This document shows positions 1 to 10,006 of a DNA stretch of 47,251 nucleotides, piece after piece; the first letter of the stretch is position 1, and each line of letters opens with the position of its first letter. This DNA comes from Saprolegnia diclina VS20 (taxonomy: Eukaryota > Oomycota > Saprolegniomycetes > Saprolegniales > Saprolegniaceae): assembly GCF_000281045.1 (NCBI RefSeq), contig NW_008246112.1, positions 200,909 through 248,159 on the forward strand, in the 5' to 3' direction. The notes below the pieces were generated by a model. That model was given only the letters and a program-made list of their open reading frames with translations, had not been told where the DNA came from and did no database searches. A program made the translations under genes and the position numbers.

Positions 1-2
1 TC

Positions 3-182
3 ACGGGGGCACCGCCCGAGTTCGAGGCTTTGGATGTGATTCGCCACGCGCTCATCCAGAATTGGAACGCTGCTGCATGCCCATTGTCATCATCTGGCTT
101 CGAGCGGTTCCGAGCACCTCGTACGACGATGGACGTGACTGACGACGACGTGAAGGCCAAAGTCGCCGACAACATGGCATAA
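3..182 (+). CDS. Partial 3' end of an unrecognised gene
   Basis: An open frame enters from the left edge of the window and runs 59 codons to TAA at 180-182, with no start inside the window. The peptide includes FEALDVIRHALIQNW and ends VADNMA; the composition is mixed and soluble, with an acidic stretch TDDDVK. I do not recognise a family. It could be the last exon of a gene lying mainly outside the window or a chance open frame. The bases after it (183-441) hold no supported gene. Confidence 0.3.
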   Translation, partial: TGAPPEFEALDVIRHALIQNWNAAACPLSSSGFERFRAPRTTMDVTDDDVKAKVADNMA

Positions 183-441
183 TCGGACATATGATTTCAT
201 CGTTCCTACCAGCCCACTCCGCCCACTCCCCCGGACCCTAGTTTGTGTCTGGCGATTGTGGATAGCCTCTATAAATTCATATTGGATCGAATTCAGAGGG
301 TTATGACGTGGCGCGAGGATTGATGAGTTTGTATTTCTGTGTTGTACCATTTCGCCGGAAATGGGGCATGCAATGTTGATAGAAATATGTGATATAGTCG
401 CTCATTTTATTTATGCATCATCTATGCTGCTAAAGAGCATG

Positions 442-1950
442 TCACGCTGATGTGGAGCGGGATGGCGACCGAAAGACACCGGGCAGCACCTCCTGGAGCT
501 GATGCAGGCGCAAAAGGTTTTGAATCGTCGACGAGTAATCAGCGTCGGACCTTGCTGTGAACAGATGCAGCCTGACGTTCTGGCAAGCACCGAGTGTCGC
601 CAACAGTAGCTTGACGCTCACGATTGAGAGTTTGTTGCCTGTCAAATCGACCGTCAAAGGGCGTTGGTTCTTACCCGATGCGAGACCGACGGCAACTATC
701 GCAGCGCCGTCATCACCGAGTTTGGTGCCTTGGAGCGATAACGTCTCAAGGCCTCTCGCCATCCACGCCGGCAGCGCGCGCATCAGCTCGACAAGCCCTT
801 CTGTCTGGAGTGTCGTACCGCTCAAGTCGACGACCTTCAAGCAGCGCGAGGTCGAGAGCCACTGAACAAACGCGGCAAGCTCGCGCGGCGTCTCGAAATC
901 CGTGGATCGCACGCGCACGGTGGTCAAGTGCGGCCAGAAACCTGTCATCCGCCTGTCCGCTGTGACGTCGAGGTTGGTGAAGCTGAGCGTCGTCAGCGCG
1001 GGACACACCGCGAGCGCATCGAGCACACTGGTCGTGGCCACCTCGTCGCCTTCGAGGCCTTGGTCCTTCTCGAGCGAGAACGAGAGGACCTTGGTGCGGT
1101 CGAGCTTCCGAAGCAGACCCACGTTCACGTCATGGTTGAATCCTTCGTCGTGCAGAGTTAGCGATGTGATGTGGTGCAAGTTGCTTGAGGACGTCACCAA
1201 GGCTTCTTTCAGGCCGGGTGTATCGACAATGCGCAAGGACGACAACGTAGCGCAGTCTTGGATCGCGGTCGCGAGCGCTGCCAGGTCGCGCACCGAGTTG
1301 CACGTGAGCGAGAGCGACGTCGCGCGAGGTCCTTGGAGCCAAGCGACGATGACCGACGTGTCGATTGCATCGTGGCCCAACGCATCAATCTGGAGCGTAT
1401 GCAGCTGCTTCGTCGAGAGAGCGTCCAAGTACTTGTCGACGGGCGTGTAAAACTCGATTCGAATCGATTGAACGTTGACGCAGCGCGCGAGGATGTCGGG
1501 GACCGGGTCGATACGCATCTTGGCGCCTCTGACAATGACGTTTGTGACGCGGTCGCCCCAGGTGTACGCAAAAGCGCTGCAGGTGCCGAGCTCCTCGGGG
1601 CTCACGACCAGCGTGATTGGCATCGCTGGTGGCAAGGTCGCATCCAGCCACGCGAGGGCGACGATGCCAGGATCCACATAGATGCCAGAGAAAGCAGGCA
1701 GTGCGGTAATCGCGAGGCGTGCATGCTTGGCCGGAATCTTGGTGATGTGCACGACCGGCCAGTGGTCGGCGAGGTTGATAGCGGCGCCAAGGTCGCGGAG
1801 CGCGACAAGCTCGGGCGGCAGCGTCAACGACGGCAACGCGTTGAGCAGCGAAGTGACGTCGCGTCCGTCGCCCAGCATCTCGAGGAGGCCATGGACAACA
1901 ACGCCTGGCAATGCCGGCGACGTGGTGCGCTGGCAAACGCGCTTGGTCAT
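442..1950 (-). CDS. F-box-like / leucine-rich-repeat protein, intact copy 1
   Basis: A single uninterrupted frame of 502 codons starts at ATG 1950. The N-terminal segment (about residues 12-40, LPGVVVHGLLEMLGDGRDV then LNALP) has the hydrophobic pattern of the F-box-like heads seen in saprolegnian LRR proteins. It is followed by a conserved DHWPVVHITKIP block and irregular LRRs (SLTLHDEGF, SLQGTKLGDDGA, TVDLTGNKLS). Such proteins are usually soluble interaction scaffolds, possibly ubiquitin-ligase adaptors, but that role is inference. This is the only full-length, frame-intact member among five closely related copies here and is the reference for judging the others. It lies head to head with the broken copy beginning at 2497; both begin MTKRVCQR. 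Confidence 0.8.
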   Translation of the reverse strand: MTKRVCQRTTSPALPGVVVHGLLEMLGDGRDVTSLLNALPSLTLPPELVALRDLGAAINLADHWPVVHITKIPAKHARLAITALPAFSGIYVDPGIVALAWLDATLPPAMPITLVVSPEELGTCSAFAYTWGDRVTNVIVRGAKMRIDPVPDILARCVNVQSIRIEFYTPVDKYLDALSTKQLHTLQIDALGHDAIDTSVIVAWLQGPRATSLSLTCNSVRDLAALATAIQDCATLSSLRIVDTPGLKEALVTSSSNLHHITSLTLHDEGFNHDVNVGLLRKLDRTKVLSFSLEKDQGLEGDEVATTSVLDALAVCPALTTLSFTNLDVTADRRMTGFWPHLTTVRVRSTDFETPRELAAFVQWLSTSRCLKVVDLSGTTLQTEGLVELMRALPAWMARGLETLSLQGTKLGDDGAAIVAVGLASGKNQRPLTVDLTGNKLSIVSVKLLLATLGACQNVRLHLFTARSDADYSSTIQNLLRLHQLQEVLPGVFRSPSRSTSA

Positions 1951-2496
1951 CGAGCGAGGAATTTCTAAATGACTGTGGTGTCACATGGTTGTATACTGGT
2001 ATGTATTATTAATAGAATGTTATCAAATACGGAACTTTTATCTGACTTGTCTTCGTCGTATCCAGGTGGTTGCCGGATACCGAAATTTTGTGCACGCCTA
2101 TCTACGAAGTCGACATCCTGGACGACAGGGTGCCCTGGGAGCCCCAATGGAAAATATAACGTTAACTTGTGGACCACAAATACTATTTCCACTCTTACCA
2201 AAGAGTTCATCTCTCTGCGCTTCCATACCAGAAACCACTGCTATCTAGCTGTATCATGGTTCGCCCTCGCCACGTTTCTCAACGGCTCACGCAGAAATAC
2301 TGGTCGAGTGGGCCAATGCATTCCGTCCCTTACGAGGTGCAAGGGCACGACTAAAAAGCCCATTCTCACTATCTCTGGCGACATCGCGCAACACGCAAAA
2401 TGCAAACTCGCCTTGCACGTCCTGGCGCCACGTCATAACCCTCGGATCCTAATATTGAGTCTCAGAGGTACCGCGCACGCGCCAGCAGTTGCAACG
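1951..2496. other. Intergenic region between two head-to-head LRR copies
   Basis: About 550 bp, AT-richer than the flanks, separates the intact LRR gene (-) from the broken copy (+) and should contain the promoter of each. A CCGGATA motif lies at 2073-2079, one of a set found upstream of several genes in this window. No further gene is supported. Confidence 0.4.
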
Positions 2497-4145
2497 ATGA
2501 CCAAACGCGTCTGCCAGCGTGCCACGTCGCTGAACCTGCCGGGCGCCGTGCTGCATGGACGGTACGATGACGATTTCCAGTGGCGTCGCGACGGGTAGTG
2601 CTTCTCCAGATGCTGGACGATGGACGCGACGTCACCTCGCTCCTCAAGGCGCTACCGCCACTAACGCTGCCGCTCGAGCTCGTCGCGCTCCGCGACCTTG
2701 GCGCCGCTATCAACCTCGCCGACCACTGGCCGGTCGTCCACGTGATCGCGATTCCGATCGAGCATGCGCGCCTCGCCATCGACGCGCTGCCAGCATTCGA
2801 AGGCGTCTTTGTGAATCTTGGCGTCGCTGCCCTCGTGTGGCTGGATGCAACCTTGCCACCAGCGATGCCAATCACGTTGGTTCTAAGCCCCGAGGAGCTT
2901 GGCACAAGTAGCGCCTTTGCCTATGCCTGGGGCGACCGTATCACCAACGTCATTGTCAGAGGCGCCACGGTGCGTAAAGATCCAATGCCCGACATGCTCG
3001 GGCGCTGCGTCAACGTTCAATCTGTCCTAATCGAGGCCAACTTCGTGCCCGTCGATAAGTACGTGGATGCTCTCTCGACCAAGCAGCTGCATGCACTCCA
3101 ACTGGATGATATGGGCCAAAATACAGTCGACGCGTCAGGCATCGTCGCAAGGCTTGAAGAACCTCGCGCGACGACGCTCTCGCTCACGTGCAACTCGGTG
3201 CGCGACCCGGCACCGCTCGCAACTGCAATCCAAGACTGCTCGCATCTCACCTCGTTGCGCCTCGGCGATGCGCTCGACGTCAAAGCGGCTTCGGTGTCCT
3301 TGCACCACGTCACGTCGCTCGCCATTCTCGACAATGGCTTTGACGACCGCTTACCGGTTGGTCCGCTTCGGAAGCTCGATCGCTCCAAGGTCGTCTCGTT
3401 TTTGCTCGAACACGACGTTGGCGATGAAGGCGACGAGATCCCATGACAAGTGTGCTCGATGCGCTCGCGATGTGTCCCGCACTGACGACGCTCAGCCTCA
3501 CCAACCTCGGACTTACAGCGGACAGGCGAACGACTGGTCTCTGGCCGCACTTGACGACCGTGCGCGTGCGATCCATGGATTTCGAGACGCCGCGCGAGCT
3601 TGTCGCGTTTATTCAGTGGCTCTCGACCTCGCGCTGCTTGAAGTCTGTCGACTTGAGCGGTACGATACTCCAGCAGGTGGCGCAGCAATGGCGCGATGCG
3701 CATGTCTGATCGGAATCGGGCACGAAACACCCATGTGGATGGCGTCGTCCATCCCGAGGCTAGCGGGCGAGTCTCCGCTGTCGGTTGACATGGGTGCATG
3801 TGTAGAAAATGGGGTAAATCGATAAATGGCTTTTATTTTCACAATCAAGGACGACGCCGAGTGCCGCAGCGTCCTCAAACGATGCACCAGGTCATGAAAT
3901 AAAGGTGGCTGTGGCCGTCGCTTCGTTGACAATAGTACGGAGCTTGGCGCGTACCAAGCACCGACTCGCCCATGTCGACGATCGTAGTTATTATTCTTGG
4001 AGGGTGGATGTGGCTATGGGGATACGTCCTGCACCCCGTCTGAGATAAAGTGCTCTTTGGCGCCTCCGCTTCAATACCTTTTGCACCTGCATCGGCTCGA
4101 GGAGGTGTTGCCCGGTGTCTTTTGATGGCCATCCCGCTCCACGAC
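2497..4145 (+). pseudogene. Broken F-box-like/LRR copy 2
   Basis: The start (2497, MTKRVCQRATS) matches the intact copy, but after LHG at about 2556 roughly 41 extra bases break the frame. Homology resumes as LLQMLDDGRDVTSL in the frame running to 3446, then shifts again near 3443 into a frame ending at 3709. The LRR match stops at LSGTILQ near 3675, where the intact protein continues into its last repeats. The missing C-terminal tail reappears in isolation at 4069-4140 (LHRLEEVLPGVF), now with an in-frame TGA where intact copy 1 has arginine. About 390 bp of unrelated sequence lies between. I found no splice pattern that restores one frame, so this is a decayed gene rather than an intron-containing one. 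Confidence 0.85.
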
Positions 4146-4327
4146 AGCATGGCACGCCGTTGAACCGTAACTGACAACATGTAAGAAAGGTCGACAGCTT
4201 CCATTTGTTAAGCGTTTCGTACTTGCACTAGTGGTCTACCTCAACAGCGACAATGGACGGTGTTGACGAGACAAGTAGAGCTGCAGACGCCCTGTCCACG
4301 TGACGGTTACCGTATGTTCTGTGGAAA

Positions 4328-5938
4328 TCACTCCTCAACACGGCCAATTGGCGACTTGCAGCGCAAGCGGTAGAGCGGGTCTGTCTCGGCGTCGCGCAGC
4401 GGCACAACGTCGAGTACTGGCTGCAGACCCAATGTCTCCGCACGAAACACAAGCAAGTCACTCTCGTCCGAGTCGCCTTCCACGATGAGCGTCATCCGCG
4501 TGCAGCGCGCCAAGGCATCGAGGAGACCGTAAATGGCGTCCAGTGGCATCTGTTCCTCGAAGACATGCAACGTCACCTCGGCGGTATTACGCGAGCGCGT
4601 CATCACTTGTGCAAGCGCCGCGGCACTTTGTGAACCAGTTACGTCCAACGTCAGTGCCGTCCCGGAGCGACAAAAAAAGTCGGGCAGCGCGCGAAGCATC
4701 GCATCCGACGAGCCTTCCAAGTAGAAACAGTTCTGGACATTGACGGTTTCGAGCGCCGACGACGTGGCCATGAGCTGCCCGATCGCTGTCATCGTCGCGC
4801 TGTTGACAGTGGCCGACATTACATCCAGATGACGCAATCGCGTCAGCTGCGGGAAGTTGAATAGGACGGCGTGGTGGATCGTCAGGGACGTGAGCTCCGG
4901 GAGACAATCGAGGGTCATGACCGCGTCCGTGACGTCAATGGCCTCACGGATTTGCAGCGTACGCAAGCGCGTTCGCGTCAGCTTAGTCACAAGTCGCATC
5001 ACGTTGACCGCCGATATGGAGGCGACGTCCACGGACGTCAGCTGAACCGGAAGCGGCGGTCCACCTTCCATCAAAAGATGGTCCCAAAGCTCCGACATCA
5101 TGTAGATAGTGATGTTGGCGAGCGTTTTGGATCGCAAAAGCGCATGGGCCAGCGCTTTCAATGCGTGTGGAGTCGCAATCAGCTTGGTGAGACGTAGCGT
5201 TTCCAGCCGGGAATTCGCGAGGGCCGAGCAGAACGCCGTGATATCGTCGTCGAACGGCGCCATGTCAACGACGGCCCTGCTCACGTAGCTGATCGAACAC
5301 AGCTTCGGGCAGCTTTGCAAAAGGTGAGCGATGCCTTGCCACGTCGATCCATCTGCGTCGACGAGGTTGAGCTCGATCATGTTGGCTGCCCAGGCGGCAA
5401 ATTCGTCGACGCTTGAGGCGCTGTAGAACCCGCCGGTGACCTTGGTGTGCGCTGGCAAGACAACGCGGCGCCACACTTGCGGTATCGGAATGAGGTCGTC
5501 GATGGTGATCGCGCTAAAAAGCGGGAGCGCTTTCACGACGAGACCGTAGAGGGCCGGCACGGCTTGGAAGGTGAGCGCAGGCATTCTCATGCCGGTCTGC
5601 TGGACGAGGTTGAACAAGACGGCGACCCGCTCAAAGGCAGCGGGATCGGCCATTGCACAGAGGCGACTCGCGTCGAGCGTGGGCCATACCGCACCGCGCG
5701 AGGGCTCCTCGGCCAAAAGAGCGCGGAGGCTCGTCAAGGCGGGATCCGAGACGACGTCCGTCGGCAGCGCTCGAAGCAAGCGCTCGACGTCATTCACGTC
5801 ACCGAGGCAGCGCACGAGGCTGCGTGCAAGGATGCTCAGGACGAGGCGCCCGGACGGCGTGGCATGGTCGGCGACCTTGGCTCGCTGCGTTACCGGTATC
5901 GCCATCAAGTTCTTGGGTGGACTATGCAACAATGCCAT
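4328..5938 (-). CDS. Diverged F-box-like/LRR protein
   Basis: The open frame could extend to a GTG at 6049, but the first ATG is at 5938 (MALLHSPPKN) and another lies at 5905 (MAIPVTQR). From 5938 the product is 536 residues. It shares the plan of the neighbouring LRR family: an N-terminal helical block (LVLSILARSLVRCLGDV, then LLRALP), a central hydrophobic region, then LRR-like strands such as LETLRLTKLIAT, LTSLTIHHAVLF and LRHLDVMSATVN. Sequence similarity to the other five copies is low, so it is an older relative. No transmembrane segment or signal peptide is evident. It is divergent from the multi-exon LRR gene starting at 6119, sharing a gap of about 180 bp. Molecular function is unknown. 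Confidence 0.75.
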   Translation of the reverse strand: MALLHSPPKNLMAIPVTQRAKVADHATPSGRLVLSILARSLVRCLGDVNDVERLLRALPTDVVSDPALTSLRALLAEEPSRGAVWPTLDASRLCAMADPAAFERVAVLFNLVQQTGMRMPALTFQAVPALYGLVVKALPLFSAITIDDLIPIPQVWRRVVLPAHTKVTGGFYSASSVDEFAAWAANMIELNLVDADGSTWQGIAHLLQSCPKLCSISYVSRAVVDMAPFDDDITAFCSALANSRLETLRLTKLIATPHALKALAHALLRSKTLANITIYMMSELWDHLLMEGGPPLPVQLTSVDVASISAVNVMRLVTKLTRTRLRTLQIREAIDVTDAVMTLDCLPELTSLTIHHAVLFNFPQLTRLRHLDVMSATVNSATMTAIGQLMATSSALETVNVQNCFYLEGSSDAMLRALPDFFCRSGTALTLDVTGSQSAAALAQVMTRSRNTAEVTLHVFEEQMPLDAIYGLLDALARCTRMTLIVEGDSDESDLLVFRAETLGLQPVLDVVPLRDAETDPLYRLRCKSPIGRVEE

Positions 5939-6118
5939 TGGCTGTCTGTCTCTCTGTTCTTGACGGACCCATGAGGTGTCACCATATGATTTTGGCGCAC
6001 GCAACAGAAAGGACGAAGCGCGTGGCCGCGAGGCACGGCGCCACGTCACGGGCTAAGATCGTAACTGCTGATCGTCGTGAAGCGACACCCGTTGTAACGA
6101 CGCCACCCTTGGCTCACA

Positions 6119-7763
6119 ATGGCTGCGCTCACGTTCGAGCCGTCGCACCCCAAGCTAATCGTGCGCCAGCCCAACCTCCGCGGTCTCTCGGATCTAATCA
6201 TCGTAGGAAACGGTCCTCCTGAAGCGCATGACATGTTCTACTTGCGTAGGAAAATGCGTCACGGCTCGTGTGCTTGAACGTCTCGGACAACATCCTCCAA
6301 GACTTGGCCGTCGACTCGACTCTTGTCTATCCTGCGTTGGAGGTCCTCTCTCCAGTATAACGAGTATCTAGTGTGCTTATTATGTGCACATACAAATGTA
6401 GCACCTCAATGGAAGCTGCAATTGGATCTCGGACATGAGCCATTTGCGCTGCTTTGTGTCGCTCGTGCATGTGGATCTCTCGCACAACCAAATTCGCATT
6501 GTGGATGGTCTCGAGAGCCTTCAGCATCTAAAGGTAGACGCTACTTCTAGGTGTTGCTACATTGCATTAGGTTTTGGATCTGAGCCACAATGCGGTACGC
6601 ACCTTTCTCGACGTGCGGTCCATGTCCCTCAACCGCGTACAACGCTGAGAGAGACGCTACCAGATGTGATTAACCATATCTTCTAGTCGCTCCAGAGTCT
6701 CCATCTCCACCACAATCCGATCGCAGATCTCAAAGGCTACCGTGCACGGCTCGCGTCGCTCTTGCCAAGTTTGCTTTTGCTCGACGATGTCCGGTACCCT
6801 CGAAAGCCGAATGCGACATCTATCGACGCGGCAACGTCAACGCCATGTTCGGTCTGTCGTCCCCGCAGCGTGCAGCGAATTCCCGTAGCCTCTTCTAACC
6901 GGGATCGAACCGCCAACCGTTTACACTTGTATTGTAGAGAAAAGGGGCCGCGTCACGGGACCACCAAGCGCTCTCGGATGCGATGCGAAGCAAACCGCGG
7001 GCCCATGCCAGTCACCCGACCACGACCTGTACGGTGCTTGTCCCTAACTTTCATTGCTGTAATGGTAGCACCAGCTAGGTCGAGAGCCCGAGGTTCCGCC
7101 ACCGACTCCTCCCCCGTCCACCTTCTTGTTGAGCTCCACAAAGCCATTGCACCTCCACCGCGCCACGCCACCACTTCAAAATCGAGTTTGAGTTTGATCC
7201 AGCGGGCAACCAAGGACGCTATTCGTGCGATCCCGGTCCGCTCGATAGGTTGATTCAACGCTTGTCTTGATGCAGTGACGTAGACGCCAGAGGACAATGT
7301 GTCGGCAGCGAGCAGAAAGCTGATATTGCAGGATCAAGCGCCGACAACGTGTCCGCCGGCCCTCACCGCTCCCGTGCCGGCCCTCACCGCTCCCGTGCCG
7401 GCTCTCACCGCTCCCGTGCAGGCTCTCATCGCTCCGGTGCAAGCGGCCCCAGTTCAAAAGTGTGTCCCAAGTAGTGTCAGAGATCGGCCGCTCGGGCCAT
7501 TGGAGCAGCTCCTGGACCCGACACGTTCGCTAAACCACGACGATATCATGGCGCTGGTGGCCGTAGCGGCCAACGACGAGCCGTATGAGCCCACGGTGCT
7601 GGAAGAAGTCCTCTTGGGCTTTGAAGCGACGCTCGCGACCTTGCCGACGGTGTGCGATTGCAATGGCTTTGAACGTCGGAACGTCGACGATCCTCGCGCA
7701 GAAATCAACGAGCTGTTGACAAGGGACCGACGGACCAGCGCCCACCGTGCAGCGTACCATTGA
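6119..7763 (+). CDS. Multi-exon leucine-rich-repeat protein with Pro/Ala repeat tail
   Basis: Exons fit at 6119-6202, 6250-6342, 6402-6533, 6571-6636, 6687-7235 and 7284-7763, all joined in phase 0 by GT-AG introns of 37-59 nt. Joined, they give regular LRRs: LVCLNVSDN, then LVHVDLSHNQIRIVDGLESL, then VLDLSHNAV, then LQSLHLHHNPIADLKGY, capped by LPSLLLLDDVRYP. This is the plan of SDS22/LRRC-type scaffold proteins, often cilium or phosphatase associated; the exact role is unknown. The C-terminal part is low complexity with four ALTAPVP-like heptads, then an acidic helical segment. The long exon 5 has two further possible introns (6885-6937, 53 nt; 7029-7068, 40 nt) that together keep the frame, so the protein is 467 or 436 residues. 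LRR exons are secure; the tail is less so. Confidence 0.65.
7359..7442 (+). repeat. Four tandem 21-bp units
   Basis: Four adjacent 21-bp units begin at 7359, 7380, 7401 and 7422 and encode the heptad ALTAPVP, with divergence growing toward the fourth unit. They lie inside the proposed last exon of the LRR gene, and the period is a multiple of three, so copy-number change would keep the frame. Confidence 0.9.
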
Positions 7764-8238
7764 CGTATCTACTACAGCATACCATGGAGACATCGTCTAC
7801 CACGGTGTGGCTCGCCCTGTAGAGCATTTTGCGTCGTTGATTATGGAGTCCAACTGACGTGAAGCATCAAGAACATATTGTCGTATCTAAACAAATAGCA
7901 GCGTGCGCATAGAGTCTATGGAGGCGCTGGACAGATGCGGCAAATGCGTGGAGACCGGTCGACGGTTACTAAATGTATCCATGGATGTCTACCATGCTGA
8001 AGGTTTCTTCTTGTCATGCGCATGATGAACCCATCGGCGAGCTTATGGCGTCTGTGCCCGGGCATTGCCTAACCTAGCTGCTGCTTGCGTGTCGTGTGCT
8101 TGCAGCGTGAGGCCCGAGGAAGCGCGGCGAAGTCCTGGAGCGATCGAGTCATGTCGTGCTCGTCCCGCAGGGCACCGAAGAATAGCGCACGACGACGACT
8201 TATGTTGTTCTATTACCTCGCCTCCACGATATCTCTAC
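7764..8238. other. Gap without recognised gene
   Basis: About 475 bp lie between the end of the LRR gene (+) and the end of the mS23 gene (-), a convergent arrangement. It probably holds both 3' untranslated regions. I see no ORF, RNA gene or repeat I can support. Confidence 0.4.
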
Positions 8239-8751
8239 CTATTCTTCGTGGTGGTATTCCTTCTCCAAGGCCGCAATCTCGGCGGCGTCTTCGAACTCGA
8301 GGCGCATGCCTTCCTTGATGGCACCGGCCTCCTGGTTGGCCCACCGCTCGGTCATCTCGTGCGGCTTGGTGCTCGGGATAAAGGCCTCGCCACGCACTTG
8401 GTAGTACTTTTGCAGGAATCGGTCGCCCTCGACGTGCTCGTACTTCTCCATGAGCATCACAAACGCCTTCTTCTCCGGCACGCCGAGCTCGATGAGCGTG
8501 AGCTGCTCGTCGGCAAACTCGTACGCCGTCTCGTCGTCGGTCGGGAAGCCGCACTTGCGCGCGTAGAGCTCGGCGAGGCGATCCTGCGGGAACTCGAGCT
8601 TGGGCAGCTTGTCGTAGTCCGTCCGGGGCATGGCCGGCGGCGGGAAGCGGTTGACCATCTCGAGCCACTCGGGCGCTTCCATGCCACGGTTGCGCACCAT
8701 GCCCCGCGTGTGCGTGATGACGTTCTTGATGATCTTGCGAGCGCGGCCCAT
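8239..8751 (-). CDS. MRPS23: Mitochondrial small ribosomal subunit protein mS23-like
   Basis: A 170-residue product from ATG 8751 (MGRARKIIKNV). The frame stays open to an upstream ATG at 8811, but that extension (MGCGQWFLLP) looks unlike the family. mS23 (human MRPS23, yeast Rsm25) is a structural protein of the mitochondrial small subunit. The resemblance lies in the N-terminal helix (ITHTRGMVRNRGM), the WLEMVNRFPPPAMPR block matching the family's W-x-V-x-x-x-PP segment, and the following PQDRLAELYARKCGF, equivalent to the EDRIRAKFY region. The C-terminus is helical and acidic. Assignment rests on remembered family pattern, not a search. It shares a 194-bp divergent promoter region with SmD1. 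Confidence 0.65.
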   Translation of the reverse strand: MGRARKIIKNVITHTRGMVRNRGMEAPEWLEMVNRFPPPAMPRTDYDKLPKLEFPQDRLAELYARKCGFPTDDETAYEFADEQLTLIELGVPEKKAFVMLMEKYEHVEGDRFLQKYYQVRGEAFIPSTKPHEMTERWANQEAGAIKEGMRLEFEDAAEIAALEKEYHHEE

Positions 8752-8811
8752 GTCGTCGACTTCCTCCTGCTCTTCCGCGATTGGCAATAAGAACCACTGG
8801 CCGCAACCCAT

Positions 8812-8849
8812 CCGGATAGATTGACCGGATACGCGGCTCGTGTATCCGG
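8812..8849. promoter_or_regulatory. Cluster of three TATCCGG/CCGGATA motifs
   Basis: CCGGATA occurs at 8812-8818 and 8825-8831, and TATCCGG at 8843-8849, in the 194-bp gap between the divergent mS23 and SmD1 starts. The same heptamer recurs upstream of other genes here, so it is a candidate promoter element. Function is inferred from position only. Confidence 0.5.
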
Positions 8850-8945
8850 ATGTCGAAGCCCTCGCTACAAGATCAGCGCCAAGTGCTTGTATCGAGGGCC
8901 ACGGGTTCCATCTTCATCAGTGGTCGAAAGCGCAACACAGGCAGC

Positions 8946-9390
8946 ATGAAGCTCGTCCGGTACGCGGATACGGGGCATGGGCTGGGCGGCGCGAGGGCCG
9001 CCCGCACCCATGGCCGTACCATGCAGGTTGATGCTGATGATCGCGCTATGGCATAGGTTCCTCATGAAGCTCTCGAACGAGACGGTGACCATCGAGCTCA
9101 AGAACGGGACGGTCGTGCATGGCACGGTCACCGGCGTCGACATTAGCATGAACACGCACCTGAAGGCCGTCAAGATGACGGTCAAGGGTAAGAACCCGAC
9201 GTCGCTCGACTCGCTGAGCATCCGTGGCAACAACATCCGCTGCTACATTCTGCCCGACTCGCTCAACCTCGACACACTCCTCATTGACGACACGCCCAAG
9301 CAAAAGGTCAAGGCCACGGGGGCCGGCGCCATGGCCGCCAAGGGCCGCGGCCGAGGCCGTGGGCGCGGTCGTGGGCGCGGTCGCCCGTAA
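8946..9390 (+). CDS. SNRPD1: Small nuclear ribonucleoprotein SmD1
   Basis: Two exons, 8946-8959 (14 nt) and 9057-9390, join across a GT-AG intron of 97 nt to give [19 protein letters not shown], the invariant start of SmD1. The product is 115 residues, close to the human 119. The Sm1 motif ([19 protein letters not shown]), the Sm2 motif ([15 protein letters not shown]) and a C-terminal arginine-glycine tail, the usual target of symmetric arginine methylation and of SMN recognition, are all present. SmD1 is one of the seven proteins of the ring around U1, U2, U4 and U5 snRNAs. The tiny first exon would be missed by ORF-based prediction. A possible SMN homologue lies at the other end of this window. 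Confidence 0.95.
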
Positions 9391-10006
9391 TCGTATGCGC
9401 GACTATGCTCTTCTAATCCATCGTGTTATGTATAAGCGTTGCCATCTCGAGATGCACAACGCGGGATCGAGCCTTTGGGCCATCGTCCCCTGCGTTACGT
9501 AGCGAACAATACCGCGTTGCCACCCGTCGGCGCTCCCTTTCTGCGAGCGTGTGCCAGCTCATGCCCGCTGCTGGATCGCGGTCGTGAGCCCAGCGTGGGG
9601 CCAGGAGGCAACGTCAACACAAGATACCGTACATCGCTAGCCACGTCGCCAGCTCATCCTCCATGGCGCCTTCAGCAATTCCACTGCCATGGACGTGCGA
9701 ATACATGCTCGAGCGCTTGGCGTCCGACCCACGTCCGAGCACCGACCGGTTTGGATCTTGGAAAGGCGCGACGATCGCCATGGTGTCTCTCAAACGCCCA
9801 TTTTGAGATCTGTTTTGAGATTCAGATGCAATTGTACAACGCAGACCCCAATTAGGTACCGTACGAGTGTAGCTGTCGCTGTTCGTGGGCGTTATTATTG
9901 ACCGGACGCCAAGGGACAGCGTGCGGGAGGGACTTCGAACCCCGCTCGACATGCAATTTCGTCGGCGACATATACGTATTTCCACAGTTCCGCCAAATTG
10001 TATCAC
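9391..10006. other. Gap without recognised gene
   Basis: About 615 bp between SmD1 and the next LRR copy. Short open frames exist on both strands but none has a recognisable domain or consistent splice context. It presumably contains the SmD1 3' region and the upstream region of LRR copy 3. Confidence 0.4.

Noticed and set aside
90-350. 86-codon minus-strand ORF at the left edge
   Set aside because: No recognisable feature. It lies partly opposite a plus-strand frame that enters from the window edge.
1258-1984. Long plus- and minus-strand ORFs overlapping LRR copy 1
   Set aside because: They lie in alternative frames of the intact LRR gene, are rich in arginine and serine and show no recognisable motif.
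2556-2600. A 37-nt GT-AG intron rescuing LRR copy 2
   Set aside because: Removing it does not put the downstream family frame in phase, and the gene carries further lesions, so decay is the better explanation.
6885-6960. A tRNA on the minus strand (GGTTCGATCC-like T loop)
   Set aside because: The T stem does not pair fully and no acceptor or D arm lies at the right distance; the segment is exon or intron of the LRR gene.
9930-9960. tRNA T-arm-like sequence with TTCGAA
   Set aside because: It forms a simple hairpin with GCGGG/CCCGC but has no other tRNA arm at the correct spacing.
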